Shown piece by piece: positions 7,207 through 15,763 of a DNA stretch of 64,000 nucleotides; position 1 is the first letter of the stretch; every line of letters begins with the position of its first letter. The notes beneath the pieces are model-generated. The model had not been told where the DNA came from and did not search any database. It saw nothing but the letters and a program-made list of their open reading frames with translations. The stretch covers positions 142,735 through 206,734 of the forward strand of contig NZ_JAVIFW010000016.1 of NCBI RefSeq assembly GCF_031157275.1. The letters run 5' to 3'. This DNA is from Streptomyces sp. LHD-70 (GTDB taxonomy: Bacteria > Actinomycetota > Actinomycetes > Streptomycetales > Streptomycetaceae). The position numbers and the translations under genes are program-made.

Positions 7207-9222
7207 ATGGATCTGCACTTCGGTGACAGCAAGCCGACCGACGAGGAGCGCGCCGCCGTCGACGCCCTCCTCGGCCCGCCCGAGTCCCCCTGGGAGGGCG
7301 CGTCGGACCGCCCCGACACGGACCTGCGCTGGGCCCGCGGCGGCCGCACGGCCCGGGACCGGCGCGATCTGCTGCTGCCGGGGCTGCACGCGGTGAACGA
7401 CCGGGTCGGCTGGATCAGCGAGGGCGCGCTCGCGTACCTGTGCAGGCGGCTGACGGTGCCGCCGGCGGAGGCGTACGGGGTGGCGACGTTCTATTCCCTG
7501 TTCGCGGTGCGCCCGCGACCGGCGACGCGCGTCCAGGTCTGCACGGACCTGGCCTGCGCGACGCGCGGTTCTTCCGAGCTCTGCTCGGAGCTCGAGTCCC
7601 GCCTCGGGCCGTCCGGCGCGGTGTGGGAGAAGAGCCCGTGCCTGGGCTTGTGCGAACGGGCTCCGGCGGCCTTGGTGACGCGTGCGGGTCCGCCTGCGGC
7701 GGGCTCTCACCCCACCCCGCCCCTTCCCGGCTGTGTCCGATATGCGGCTGGCGCCGCGTGGCCTGCCGGACGGGCCTCCTCAAGCGCCGGAGGGGCTGAA
7801 AATTCAGCCCCTCCGGCGCTTGAGGAGCGGGGTCTGGGGCGGAGCCCCAGTTACGGGAAGGGGCGGGGTGGGGAAGAAGCGCCCCGCAGGGCCACCGCCG
7901 TCCTCGCCCCCGCGACCGTGGACGCGATCACCCGAGCCGCCGCCGAACCGGAGTCCGCGGAACCCGAACCCCCGGCCACGATGGCCCTCCCCCAAGCAGG
8001 CCAGGAAGGCCTGATCCTGCTCAAGAGGATCGGCAGGATCGACCCGCACAGCCTCGACGACTACCGGGCAGCCGGCGGCTACGAAGCCCTCCGCAGAGCC
8101 TTCAAGCTCGGCCCCGCCGAAGTGATCCGCGAGGTAACGGACGCCGGTCTGGTCGGCCGAGGAGGAGCCGCCTTCCCCACGGGAAGAAAGTGGCAGGCCA
8201 CCGCCTCCCAGCCCGACCAGCCCCACTACCTCGTCTGCAACGCCGACGAATCAGAACCCGGCACCTTCAAGGACCGCGTCCTGATGGAGGGCGACCCGTA
8301 CGCGCTGATCGAGGCGATGACGATCGCCGGGTACGCGACCGGCGCCCACCTCGGCTACCTCTACCTGCGCGGCGAGTACCCACGCGCCCTCGAACGCCTC
8401 ACCCACGCCATCGCGCAGGCCCGCGCCCGCGGCCTCCTCGGGGAGAACGTCCTCGGGCAGGGCTACGCCTTCGACATCGAGATCCGGCGGGGCGCGGGCG
8501 CGTACATCTGCGGTGAGGAGACCGCGCTGTTCAACTCCATCGAGGGGTACCGGGGCGAGCCCCGCTCCAAGCCGCCGTTCCCCGTCGAGAAGGGCCTGTT
8601 CGGCAAGCCCACCGCGGCCAACAACGTCGAGACGCTCGTGAACGTCCTGCCGATCCTCACGATGGGGGCCCAGGCGTACGCGGCCATCGGGACGCCGAAG
8701 TCCACCGGACCCAAACTGTTCTGCGTCTCCGGGAACGTCGAACGGCCCGGCATCTACGAGCTGCCGTTCGGCGCGACGCTCGGCGATCTGCTCGAACTCG
8801 CCGGGAAACCAGGCCAGTTGAGGGCCGTGCTGCTCGGCGGCGCCGCGGGCGGGTTCGTGCGCGGGGACGAGCTGGACATCCCGCTGACCTTCGAGGGCAC
8901 CCGCGAGGCCAACACCACCCTCGGCTCAGGCGTCGTGCTCGCCCTCGACGACACCGTCCCACTCCCCCGCATGCTCCTCCGTATCGCCGAGTTCTTCCGC
9001 GACGAGTCCTGCGGCCAATGCGTGCCCTGCCGGGTCGGCACCGTACGACAGGAGGAGGCCCTGCACCGGATCGCCGAGCGCACCGGGGCCGCCGCAGCCG
9101 ACGACATCGCACTCCTGAGGGACGTGGGGCGGGCCATGAAGGACGCCTCGATCTGCGGTCTGGGGCAGACCGCGTGGAACGCCGTCGAGTCCGCCATCGA
9201 CCGTCTGGGAGCGTACGCATGA
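7207..9222 (+). CDS. NuoE-NuoF fused diaphorase subunit of formate dehydrogenase, with a repeat-encoded linker
   Basis: 671 residues. Residues 1-160 are a NuoE-like thioredoxin-fold [2Fe-2S] domain (Cys112, Cys117, Cys145, Cys149). From about residue 265 a NuoF-like domain follows, with FMN/NADH motif GLVGRGGAAFPTGRKW, IRRGAGAYICGEETA, and a C-terminal [4Fe-4S] motif ESCGQCVPCRVGT...SICGLG. It would pass electrons from formate to NAD+. Between the domains (about residues 165-225) the frame runs through a complete copy of the dispersed palindromic repeat, giving Pro/Gly/Ser-rich sequence foreign to both families. Its stop overlaps the next start (ATGA). Confidence 0.9.
   Translation: MDLHFGDSKPTDEERAAVDALLGPPESPWEGASDRPDTDLRWARGGRTARDRRDLLLPGLHAVNDRVGWISEGALAYLCRRLTVPPAEAYGVATFYSLFAVRPRPATRVQVCTDLACATRGSSELCSELESRLGPSGAVWEKSPCLGLCERAPAALVTRAGPPAAGSHPTPPLPGCVRYAAGAAWPAGRASSSAGGAENSAPPALEERGLGRSPSYGKGRGGEEAPRRATAVLAPATVDAITRAAAEPESAEPEPPATMALPQAGQEGLILLKRIGRIDPHSLDDYRAAGGYEALRRAFKLGPAEVIREVTDAGLVGRGGAAFPTGRKWQATASQPDQPHYLVCNADESEPGTFKDRVLMEGDPYALIEAMTIAGYATGAHLGYLYLRGEYPRALERLTHAIAQARARGLLGENVLGQGYAFDIEIRRGAGAYICGEETALFNSIEGYRGEPRSKPPFPVEKGLFGKPTAANNVETLVNVLPILTMGAQAYAAIGTPKSTGPKLFCVSGNVERPGIYELPFGATLGDLLELAGKPGQLRAVLLGGAAGGFVRGDELDIPLTFEGTREANTTLGSGVVLALDDTVPLPRMLLRIAEFFRDESCGQCVPCRVGTVRQEEALHRIAERTGAAAADDIALLRDVGRAMKDASICGLGQTAWNAVESAIDRLGAYA
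7711..7880. repeat. Family A palindromic repeat (copy 2), in frame inside the NuoE-NuoF fusion gene
   Basis: Left module (CTTCCCGGCTGTGT... to 7775) shared with 61101-61175. Then a perfect palindrome with 25-bp arms (7776-7800, 7803-7827) and a 2-nt loop. Then the GGGGTC/GAGCCCC small hairpin and a CGGGAAGGGGCGGGG tail shared with 1829. All of it is read as codons of the diaphorase gene without a stop. Confidence 0.92.
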
Positions 9223-10079
9223 CCGCCATTCCGCTGCAGCCGCCGCGTCGCCTCGTGGAGTTCACGCTGGACGACGAACCCGTACGGGTCCCGGAGGGGT
9301 CCACCGTCCTGGACGCCTGCCGGGCCGCGGGCAAGGACATCCCGACGCTCTGCGAGGGTGACACGCTCACCCCGAAGAACGCCTGCCGGGTGTGCGTCGT
9401 CGAGGTCGAGGGAGCGCGCACGCTGGCCCCGGCCTGCTCCCGCAAGGCCGAGCCCGGCATGGAGGTCCGTACGGACACCGAGCGCGCCCGGCACAGCCGC
9501 AGACTGGTCCTCGAACTCCTCGCGTCCTCGGTCGACTTGTCGACCACGCCGCGCGTCCAGGAGTGGCTGAAGGAGTACGAGGCGAAGCCCGACCGCTTCG
9601 GCCCGGACGCCGCCCGCCTGAACGAGTCCCCGAAGGTCGACAACGACCTGTACGTACGCGACTACGACAAGTGCATCCTCTGCTACAAGTGCGTGGACGC
9701 CTGCGGCGAGCAGTGGCAGAACACCTTCGCGATCGCGGTCGCCGGGCGCGGATTCGACGCCCGGATCGCCGTCGAGCACGACGCCCCGCTCACCGACTCC
9801 GCGTGCGTGTACTGCGGCAACTGCATCGAGGTGTGCCCGACGGGCGCGCTCAGCTTCAAGAGCGAGTTCGACATGCGGGCGGCCGGTACGTGGGACGAGT
9901 CGGCCCAGACGGAGACGACCACGGTGTGCGCGTACTGCGGTGTGGGCTGCAACCTGACGCTGCACGTGCAGGACAATGAGATCGTCAAGGTCACCTCGCC
10001 GCACGACAACCCGGTGACCCACGGCAACCTCTGCATCAAGGGCCGCTTCGGCTATCAACACGTACAGAACCGGGACTGA
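9219..10079 (+). CDS. Formate dehydrogenase iron-sulfur protein: [2Fe-2S], two [4Fe-4S] and the alpha-subunit Mo-Fe4S4 domain
   Basis: 286 residues equal to the N-terminal third of FdsA/NuoG-like alpha subunits. In order: plant-type [2Fe-2S] (Cys45, 56, 59, 73), a NuoG-like helical stretch, two ferredoxin clusters (Cys152/155/158/162 and Cys196/199/202/206), then the molybdopterin-oxidoreductase [4Fe-4S] domain (Cys237/240/244/272). It ends at GRFGYQHVQNRD, exactly where the catalytic half at 5260 begins when the two are joined. It should bridge FMN/NuoEF and the Mo site. Coupled by ATGA to nuoEF. Confidence 0.9.
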   Translation: MTAIPLQPPRRLVEFTLDDEPVRVPEGSTVLDACRAAGKDIPTLCEGDTLTPKNACRVCVVEVEGARTLAPACSRKAEPGMEVRTDTERARHSRRLVLELLASSVDLSTTPRVQEWLKEYEAKPDRFGPDAARLNESPKVDNDLYVRDYDKCILCYKCVDACGEQWQNTFAIAVAGRGFDARIAVEHDAPLTDSACVYCGNCIEVCPTGALSFKSEFDMRAAGTWDESAQTETTTVCAYCGVGCNLTLHVQDNEIVKVTSPHDNPVTHGNLCIKGRFGYQHVQNRD

Positions 10080-10086
10080 TCACCTG

Positions 10087-10971
10087 ATGGGACGCGTCAC
10101 CGAGCGACGCCGCGTCATCCGTGTCCGGGACGGGGCGGTCTCCACCCGCCCGGACACGCTGGTCGCGGAGGAGCCGCTGGAAATCCGCCTGAACGGCAAG
10201 CCCCTCGCGATCACGATGCGCACACCGGGCGACGACTTCGCACTCGCCGCCGGGTTCCTGGTGAGCGAGGGCGTGCTCGGCTCGAAGGAGGAGCTGCGCT
10301 CGATCGTGTACTGCGCGGGGGCTACGCAGGACGGCTCCAACACGTACAACGTGGTGGACGTCTCGACGGCGCCCGGCGTCGTGATCCCGGACATCACGCT
10401 GGAGCGAAACGTCTATACGTCCTCGTCGTGCGGGCTGTGCGGCAAGGCCAGCCTGGACGCGGTGCGGACGACGGCGCGCTGGCCCATCGACGACGCGACC
10501 GGCGACGGCACGCACGGCACGGAACCCGGCACTCCCCCGGTCCGGCTCGCCCCCGAACTGCTCGCGAGCCTCCCCGACCGGCTCCGCGCGGCCCAGCGGG
10601 TCTTCGACCGGACCGGGGGCCTGCACGCGGCGGCGCTGTTCACGGAGGACGGCGAGCTGGTCGACGTGCGGGAGGACGTGGGGCGGCACAACGCGGTCGA
10701 CAAGCTGGTCGGCCGCGCGCTGCAGGACGGCCGGCTTCCGCTGGCCCGCATGATCCTGCTCGTCTCCGGACGCGCCTCGTTCGAGCTGGCGCAGAAGGCC
10801 GTGATGGCGGGCATCCCGGTGCTCGCCGCGGTCTCCGCGCCGTCCTCGCTCGCCGTGGACCTGGCGGCCGAGACGGGGCTCACCCTGGTGGGCTTCCTGC
10901 GCGGTACGTCCATGAACGTGTACGCGGGCGACCATCGCATCGCCCTGCAGGCCGCGGCCGGTCAGGGCTGA
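10087..10971 (+). CDS. fdhD: Formate dehydrogenase accessory sulfurtransferase FdhD
   Basis: 294 residues of full FdhD type. The mobile cysteine motif SSCGLCGK (Cys115 and Cys118) carries persulfide from a cysteine desulfurase to the molybdenum cofactor, and a conserved LHAAALF...REDVGRHNAVDKL block is also present. It acts in the cytoplasm to activate the catalytic subunit. It lies 7 bp after the iron-sulfur subunit and closes the operon; a strong inverted repeat follows at 11003-11038. Confidence 0.95.
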   Translation: MGRVTERRRVIRVRDGAVSTRPDTLVAEEPLEIRLNGKPLAITMRTPGDDFALAAGFLVSEGVLGSKEELRSIVYCAGATQDGSNTYNVVDVSTAPGVVIPDITLERNVYTSSSCGLCGKASLDAVRTTARWPIDDATGDGTHGTEPGTPPVRLAPELLASLPDRLRAAQRVFDRTGGLHAAALFTEDGELVDVREDVGRHNAVDKLVGRALQDGRLPLARMILLVSGRASFELAQKAVMAGIPVLAAVSAPSSLAVDLAAETGLTLVGFLRGTSMNVYAGDHRIALQAAAGQG

Positions 10972-11002
10972 CCGCGAGCGCCCGCCTACGCGGCGGCGGG
11001 GT

Positions 11003-11038
11003 CCCGGCCGGTGAGGAGCGCCCCCTGCGCCGGCCGGG
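11003..11038 (+). terminator. Inverted repeat downstream of fdhD
   Basis: CCCGGCCGG (11003-11011) pairs with its complement at 11030-11038 around an 18-nt loop, 32 bp after the fdhD stop. There is no T-tract, as is usual for GC-rich actinomycete terminators. Confidence 0.5.
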
Positions 11039-11091
11039 CCCGTGCGGCTGCCCCGCAGGGGCGTTCAGTGCTGCCGTCGTTCGTCTGCGGC

Positions 11092-11176
11092 GCCGTCGTG
11101 GCTGGTCGCGCCCCGCGGCGGAGCCGCCAATGTCACAGCCCCGCGCCCCTAAAAGATGCGCAGTTCCCCCGCGCCC
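11092..11176 (+). repeat. Dispersed repeat family B (interrupted copy)
   Basis: GTCGTGGCTGGTCGCG begins at 11094 and the matching second half CAGTTCCCCCGCGCCCCT ends near 11178. The uninterrupted version is at 52445-52479, and a reverse-strand copy is at 58481-58515. Here the halves are separated by about 50 bp that includes a CCCGCGCCCCTAAAAGA stretch. Confidence 0.7.
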
Positions 11177-11182
11177 CTATCA

Positions 11183-11250
11183 ATCAGCCCCTCCGGCGTT
11201 TGAGGAGGCCCGTCCGGCAGGACTTTCGGGAAGGGGCGGGGAGGGGAAAA
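11183..11250. repeat. Family A palindromic repeat (half copy 3)
   Basis: Carries only the right arm (ATCAGCCCCTCCGGCGTTTG), then GAGGAGGCCCGTCCGG and the CAGGACTTTCGGGAAGGGG module found at 22145-22190. The left arm is missing, so it cannot form the large hairpin. It sits directly after a family B copy. Confidence 0.8.
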
Positions 11251-11390
11251 GCAACGGCCGCGCGAGTCCTTGTCCGCGCCCCCACCCCCAAGTACCTTCT
11301 GGGAACCGGACATTGGACGTGGGATGTCCGGATGACGTGATCCTTGTACAGGCACGTGCCGCGCAGGACCGCAGAAGGGCAGGTCTCCAC

Positions 11391-13286
11391 ATGCCGTCCG
11401 GACCCCGCAGAGCCTTACGCCCCCTCCTCGCCACCCTCACCGCCCTCGCCCTGGCCGCCCCCGCCACCGCCGCCCAGGCCGCCCCACTCGCCCCGGAAAC
11501 AGCGGACTTCACGCAGCAGGTCCTCTTCAAGGCCTCCCAGGACCCGGGCTACGCCTGCTTCCGCATCCCGGCCGTCGTGCAGACAAAGTCAGGGACCCTG
11601 CTCGCGTTCGCCGAGGGCCGGGTGAACGACTGCACGGACGCGGGCGACATAGACCTCGTCGTCAAACGCTCCACGGACGGCGGCCGCACCTGGGGCCCGC
11701 TGCAGGTCGTCAACGAGGGCGGGGGCGACACCCACGGCAACCCGGCGCCCATGGTGGACCGCGAGACCGGCCGCATCCTGCTCGCCGAGACCTGGAACCC
11801 GGGCAAGCCCGGCGGCGGCAACTGCGACGTGCCCTGCAAGCGCACCCCGCACCTCCAGTACAGCGACGACGACGGCCGCAGCTGGTCCCAGCCGCGCGAC
11901 CTCAGCGACCAGATCCTGCCGGAGCACTGGAACTCCTGGTACGCGACGGGCCCCGTGCACGGCATACAGCTGGAGCGCGGGCCGCACGCGGGCCGGCTCG
12001 TCTTCGGCGTCAACACCGAGACGTGGAACGGCAGTCGGGTCACCGCCAACCACGCCGCCCTCATCCACAGCGACGACGGCGGCGACACCTGGAAGGTCGG
12101 CGCGACCGACTCCTGGCCGATAGCCCAGGACGGCACGTTCCGCCAGAAGCCCTCCGAGGTGACGCTCACCGAGCGCGGCGACGGCGAGATCTACGTCAGC
12201 GGACGCGAGCAGGACGGCACCGACCTCGGCCACCGCACGCACGCCGTGAGCCAGGACGGCGGCGCGTCCTTCACCGGCAAGTTCCGCGCCATCCCGGACC
12301 TGTACGCACCCCAAGTGCAGTGCGCGACCGTCGGGTTGGAGAGCCGGATGCTGCTGTCCTGCCCGGCCGACCCGGACCGGCGGCGCACGATGATGGTGCG
12401 TTCCTCGTACGACGGGGGCCGCACCTGGGACAGCGTGGACCGCGGCACGGTCGTGTCCACCGACTGGTCCGGCTACTCCGACCTGGTGGCGATCAACGGC
12501 GCGGACGGCGCTCCGGGGACCGTCGGCCTGCTCTACGAGGGCGGCGCGGTGGACGCGCGCGACGAGATCCGCTTCGCCCGCTTCACCGAGGACTGGCTGA
12601 AGCCCCGCCGCGGCCCCGATCCGACCACCCGGGACCTGGCGTTCGGCGCGCCCGGCGCCACGGTGCTCGGCGGCGCCCGGCCGACCTCGGGCCGGTTCGG
12701 CGGCGCGCTCGCCCTCGACGGCAAGGACGACGCCGTACGCCTTCCGTACCGCTCTCAACTCCCCCTTTACGGCGATCAGTTCACTGCCTCCGTATGGTTC
12801 CGTTACTCGGCGGCGAGCGGCGAGCATCCGCTGCTGTGGATGGGCGGAGTCGGCTCGAATCAGCCGCAGGTGTGGCTGCGCGGCGAGCCCGCATCGGGGC
12901 GGATCATGGGCCTGATGACCGCGCGGGACGGCGCCGCGGCGCCCCGCTCGGCGTGGGTGCGCAGCACGTCCGCGCTGAACGACGGCACGTGGCACCACGC
13001 CGTGCTGCGGCGCACCGAGGGCGAGTTCAGCCTCACCGTCGACGGCACGAAGGTCGCCACGACGGGGGCCGTGCCCGGTTCGGTGAGCCGGACGTCCGGG
13101 TTCGGGGTGCATGTCGGCCAGCGCGTCGACAGCCGGGCCCACTTCGCCGGTGCGATCGACGAGGTCCAGGTGTGGGACCGGGCATTGAGCGACGCCGAGC
13201 TGAAGCGGCTGCGCAGGCCCGGTGCCGGTGTGACCCTCGGCACCGTGCTGCGGCTGCCGATGGACCGGATCAACGGCAGCCGTTAA
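11391..13286 (+). CDS. Secreted exo-alpha-sialidase with C-terminal LamG/concanavalin-like domain
   Basis: 631 residues. A Sec-type signal peptide (about residues 1-30, ending ATAAQA) precedes a GH33-type six-bladed propeller. The FRIP motif (CFRIPAVV, about residue 57) and five Asp-box motifs (STDGGRTW, SDDDGRSW, SDDGGDTW, SQDGGASF, SYDGGRTW) are clear, and ELERGPHAGRL is typical. From about residue 430 a LamG-like lectin fold follows (FTASVWFRY ... WHHAVLRR ... AIDEVQVWDRALSDAE). It should release terminal sialic acids from extracellular glycans. The ATG at 11391 gives an ideal signal peptide. The downstream anchored protein starts 10 bp after the stop. Confidence 0.93.
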   Translation: MPSGPRRALRPLLATLTALALAAPATAAQAAPLAPETADFTQQVLFKASQDPGYACFRIPAVVQTKSGTLLAFAEGRVNDCTDAGDIDLVVKRSTDGGRTWGPLQVVNEGGGDTHGNPAPMVDRETGRILLAETWNPGKPGGGNCDVPCKRTPHLQYSDDDGRSWSQPRDLSDQILPEHWNSWYATGPVHGIQLERGPHAGRLVFGVNTETWNGSRVTANHAALIHSDDGGDTWKVGATDSWPIAQDGTFRQKPSEVTLTERGDGEIYVSGREQDGTDLGHRTHAVSQDGGASFTGKFRAIPDLYAPQVQCATVGLESRMLLSCPADPDRRRTMMVRSSYDGGRTWDSVDRGTVVSTDWSGYSDLVAINGADGAPGTVGLLYEGGAVDARDEIRFARFTEDWLKPRRGPDPTTRDLAFGAPGATVLGGARPTSGRFGGALALDGKDDAVRLPYRSQLPLYGDQFTASVWFRYSAASGEHPLLWMGGVGSNQPQVWLRGEPASGRIMGLMTARDGAAAPRSAWVRSTSALNDGTWHHAVLRRTEGEFSLTVDGTKVATTGAVPGSVSRTSGFGVHVGQRVDSRAHFAGAIDEVQVWDRALSDAELKRLRRPGAGVTLGTVLRLPMDRINGSR

Positions 13287-13296
13287 CGTCCCGTGC

Positions 13297-14598
13297 GTGT
13301 CAGCCGCTGAACGAACGAGGCATACGAGGCGCACGAGGCGCACGGGAAAGCCCGCGGGCCGGCGGTGGCAGTACGGCACCGGTCTGGTGCTGCTGCTCGC
13401 CGCCGTCCTCGCGGGCACCCTGTTCACCGCCCTCCCGGAGCAGGACGACCGGGAGGGCGGCGCCGCGTGCGCCCCGCGCAAGGTGGCGTCCTGGACGGCG
13501 GACCAGCGCACGACCGGGGAATTCGCCCGGTACGGCAACGACGCCTCCCGGGACGACGACTGGTCCGGCGGCGACGGCACCCACTCGGTGCGGCTTCCGG
13601 ACGGGCGGGTCCTGTGGCTGTTCTCGGACACGTTCCTCGGCAAGGTGCACGGACCACCGAACCTGTCGGGCCAGCCGCACGCCTGGCGGGACACGACCGC
13701 GCCGTTCGTGCGCAACTCGGCCGTGGTGATGGGCCGTTCGGGTCGTCTCGAGCGGACCCTGCCCGCCCCACTGTTCGCCGATCCGGCGGCGGGGCAGTGG
13801 CGCTGGCCGGTCGCGGCGAAGGTCGAGCCCCGCTCCCCCGGCTCCTCCGAACAGGTCGTCCGCGTCCTGCTGTGGACCCGCGCCACCGGCACCGGCCCGT
13901 GGATCTACGGGCTTCCCCTCGCCACCGAGGTCGCCACGCTCTCCCTGCCGGACCTGCGCCTGGAGGGCACGGTCCGGGTCTCCGACCAGAGCGGCGTCAA
14001 GGACCCGGCCGAGCGCGTGCTGTACGGGACGACGGCGGTCGACGGCGAGGAGTACACGTACGTCTTCGGCGGCAACGACGGGAAGACGGCGGTGCGGCCG
14101 GCCTCGGAGGCGTACGTGGCGCGCGTCCCGCACGGGCGGCTCGCCGAGCCCGGCGCCTGGCGGTACTGGGACGGCGAGGGCTGGTCCACCGGCCGCAAGG
14201 CCGCGCCGGTGCTCGGGGACGGCGAGAAGAAGGGCGTGGGCAGCGCGTACACCGTCGTCCGGGACGAGGGGACGTGGGTGCTCTTCACGATGGCGGCGGG
14301 GGCGGAGGGCCTGTCGACGATCACGTCGTACTGGTCGTGCGCGCCGAACGGGCCCTGGCACGGCCCGGCGAAGGGCTTCGCGCCGCCGCTGCCACCGGAC
14401 GGGGCGGCGCGGCAGAGCACCGCCGTCTACAACCCGCAGGCACACCCCGCGCTACGGGCGGACGACGGCCGGCTGCTGCTCAGCTACGACGTGAACTGGC
14501 TGGAGTCGAACCCGCAGGCGGCGCAGGCGAACGTCAGCCGGAACGTGTCGCTGTACCGACCACGGTTCCTGCGGCTGCGGCTCGTTCCAGGCGACTGA
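13297..14598 (+). CDS. Membrane-anchored extracellular protein, DUF5005/DUF4185-like
   Basis: 433 residues from a GTG start 10 bp after the sialidase stop, so probably co-transcribed. A basic N-terminus (residues 1-23) and one hydrophobic helix (about 26-45) predict a signal anchor. The outer domain begins near WSGGDGTHSVRLPDGRVLW with LFSDTFLG, a pattern of five-bladed beta-propeller DUF5005/DUF4185 proteins related to glycosidase folds. A glycan-related role beside the sialidase is likely, but I cannot name an activity. The 3' end overlaps the convergent symporter gene by 65 bp. Confidence 0.75.
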   Translation: MSAAERTRHTRRTRRTGKPAGRRWQYGTGLVLLLAAVLAGTLFTALPEQDDREGGAACAPRKVASWTADQRTTGEFARYGNDASRDDDWSGGDGTHSVRLPDGRVLWLFSDTFLGKVHGPPNLSGQPHAWRDTTAPFVRNSAVVMGRSGRLERTLPAPLFADPAAGQWRWPVAAKVEPRSPGSSEQVVRVLLWTRATGTGPWIYGLPLATEVATLSLPDLRLEGTVRVSDQSGVKDPAERVLYGTTAVDGEEYTYVFGGNDGKTAVRPASEAYVARVPHGRLAEPGAWRYWDGEGWSTGRKAAPVLGDGEKKGVGSAYTVVRDEGTWVLFTMAAGAEGLSTITSYWSCAPNGPWHGPAKGFAPPLPPDGAARQSTAVYNPQAHPALRADDGRLLLSYDVNWLESNPQAAQANVSRNVSLYRPRFLRLRLVPGD

Positions 14599-15613
14599 TC
14601 GGGCCGGGCTCCTGCTCGGCCTCGGGCGGCGCGGCGTCGGCGGAGGCCTCGGGGTCGCGGGAGCGGCGCTTGGCGATGACGGCGCAGACCATCAGCTGCA
14701 TCTGGTGGAAGAGCATCAGCGGAAGCACCGCGAGCGAGGCCTGCGCGCCGAACAGCACGCTGGCCATGGGCAGTCCGGCCGCCAGGGACTTCTTCGACCC
14801 GGCGAACTGGATCGCGACCCGGTCGGCCCGCCCGAAGCCGAGGCGCTTCGCGCCGAACCAGGTCAGCGCCAGCATCGCGGCGAGCAGCACGGCCTCGACG
14901 CCGAGGAGCGCGAGCAGCCGCAGCGGGGTGACCTGCTGCCAGATGCCGGCGACCATGCCCTGGCTGAACGCGGCGTAGACGACGAGCAGGATGGAGCCGC
15001 GGTCCACCAGGCCGAGGACCTTCTTGTGCCGGGCGACGAACGGGCCGATCCAGCGGCGCAGGAGCTGCCCGGCGAGGAACGGCACGAGCAGCTGCAGCAC
15101 GATCTTGACGAGCGAGTCCGCGGAGAACCCGGCGTGCCCGCCGATGAGCCCGGCGGCGAGCAGCGGCGTCAGGACGATCCCGGCGAGCGAGGAGAAGGAC
15201 CCGGCGCAGATCGCGGCGGGTACGTTGCCGCGCGCGATGGACGTGAACGCGATCGACGACTGCACGGTCGATGGCACCAGGGTCAGGAACAGGAAGCCGC
15301 TGTACAGCGCGGGCGTCAGGACGTACGGCACGAGCCCGCCCGCGGCCAGGCCGAGCAGCGGGAAGACCGCGAACGTGCAGGCGATGACGGTGAGGTGGAG
15401 CCGCCAGTTGCGCAGCCCGTCGAGCGCCTCGCGGGTGGAGAGGCGGGCGCCGTAGAGGAAGAACAGGAAGGCGACCGCCGCGGTGGCCGCACCTGAGGCG
15501 ACATCGGCGCCCGTGCCCCGCGCGGGCAGCAGCGCGGCGATGCCCACCGTGCCGAGCAGCAGCAGGACGTACGGGTCGATCGGCATCCAGGACGGCCAGG
15601 TCGGGCGTTTCAC
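14534..15613 (-). CDS. Bile acid:sodium symporter family protein (YfeH/SBF-like)
   Basis: 359 residues with about ten hydrophobic helices in the SBF-like fold. Characteristic stretches are FLFFLYGARLSTREAL, LTLVPSTVQSSIAFTS (the crossover motif) and FAGSKKSLAAGLPMASVLF. It is a cytoplasmic-membrane carrier for an organic anion, substrate unknown. GTG at 15613 or ATG at 15586 could start it; I used the GTG, which keeps the N-terminal helix intact. It is divergent from a LysR regulator 150 bp away, which is the likely controller. Confidence 0.85.
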   Translation of the reverse strand: MKRPTWPSWMPIDPYVLLLLGTVGIAALLPARGTGADVASGAATAAVAFLFFLYGARLSTREALDGLRNWRLHLTVIACTFAVFPLLGLAAGGLVPYVLTPALYSGFLFLTLVPSTVQSSIAFTSIARGNVPAAICAGSFSSLAGIVLTPLLAAGLIGGHAGFSADSLVKIVLQLLVPFLAGQLLRRWIGPFVARHKKVLGLVDRGSILLVVYAAFSQGMVAGIWQQVTPLRLLALLGVEAVLLAAMLALTWFGAKRLGFGRADRVAIQFAGSKKSLAAGLPMASVLFGAQASLAVLPLMLFHQMQLMVCAVIAKRRSRDPEASADAAPPEAEQEPGPISRLERAAAAGTVVGTATRSG

Positions 15614-15725
15614 GGTGCGCTGTGCTCCAGTGCGGTGGTCGGGGACGGGCACGCGATGCGGAGCGTGCCCTCTCCATCGTCCTCCTGATCGCCGTGATCG
15701 GGAATCCGGGATACGGGACTGACTG

Positions 15726-15744
15726 CTATCGCGATACGTGATAG
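15726..15744. promoter_or_regulatory. Candidate LysR operator between the symporter and lysR genes
   Basis: CTATC-N9-GATAG dyad that also contains a perfect 10-bp palindrome TATCGCGATA (15727-15736). It sits 20 bp before the lysR start and 113 bp from the symporter start. The TAGCCT at 15751-15756, seven bases before the lysR ATG, could be a leaderless -10. Confidence 0.5.
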
Positions 15745-15763
15745 GAGGGCTAGCCTGGCGTGC

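Larger units (their letters stand above)
10972..11390. other. Repeat-filled intergenic region between fdhD and the sialidase gene
   Basis: 419 bp without a credible gene. It holds an fdhD terminator candidate (11003-11038), a family B repeat with an internal insertion (11092-11176), half of a family A repeat (11183-11250), and then about 140 bp leading to the sialidase start that probably contains its promoter. I see no confident -10/-35 pair. Confidence 0.7.

Noticed and set aside
4306..7710. A 1134-codon open frame on the minus strand opposite the formate dehydrogenase genes
   Set aside because: Ala/Arg/Gly/Val-rich composition without domains, antisense to three clearly homologous genes; such frames arise from third-position GC bias.
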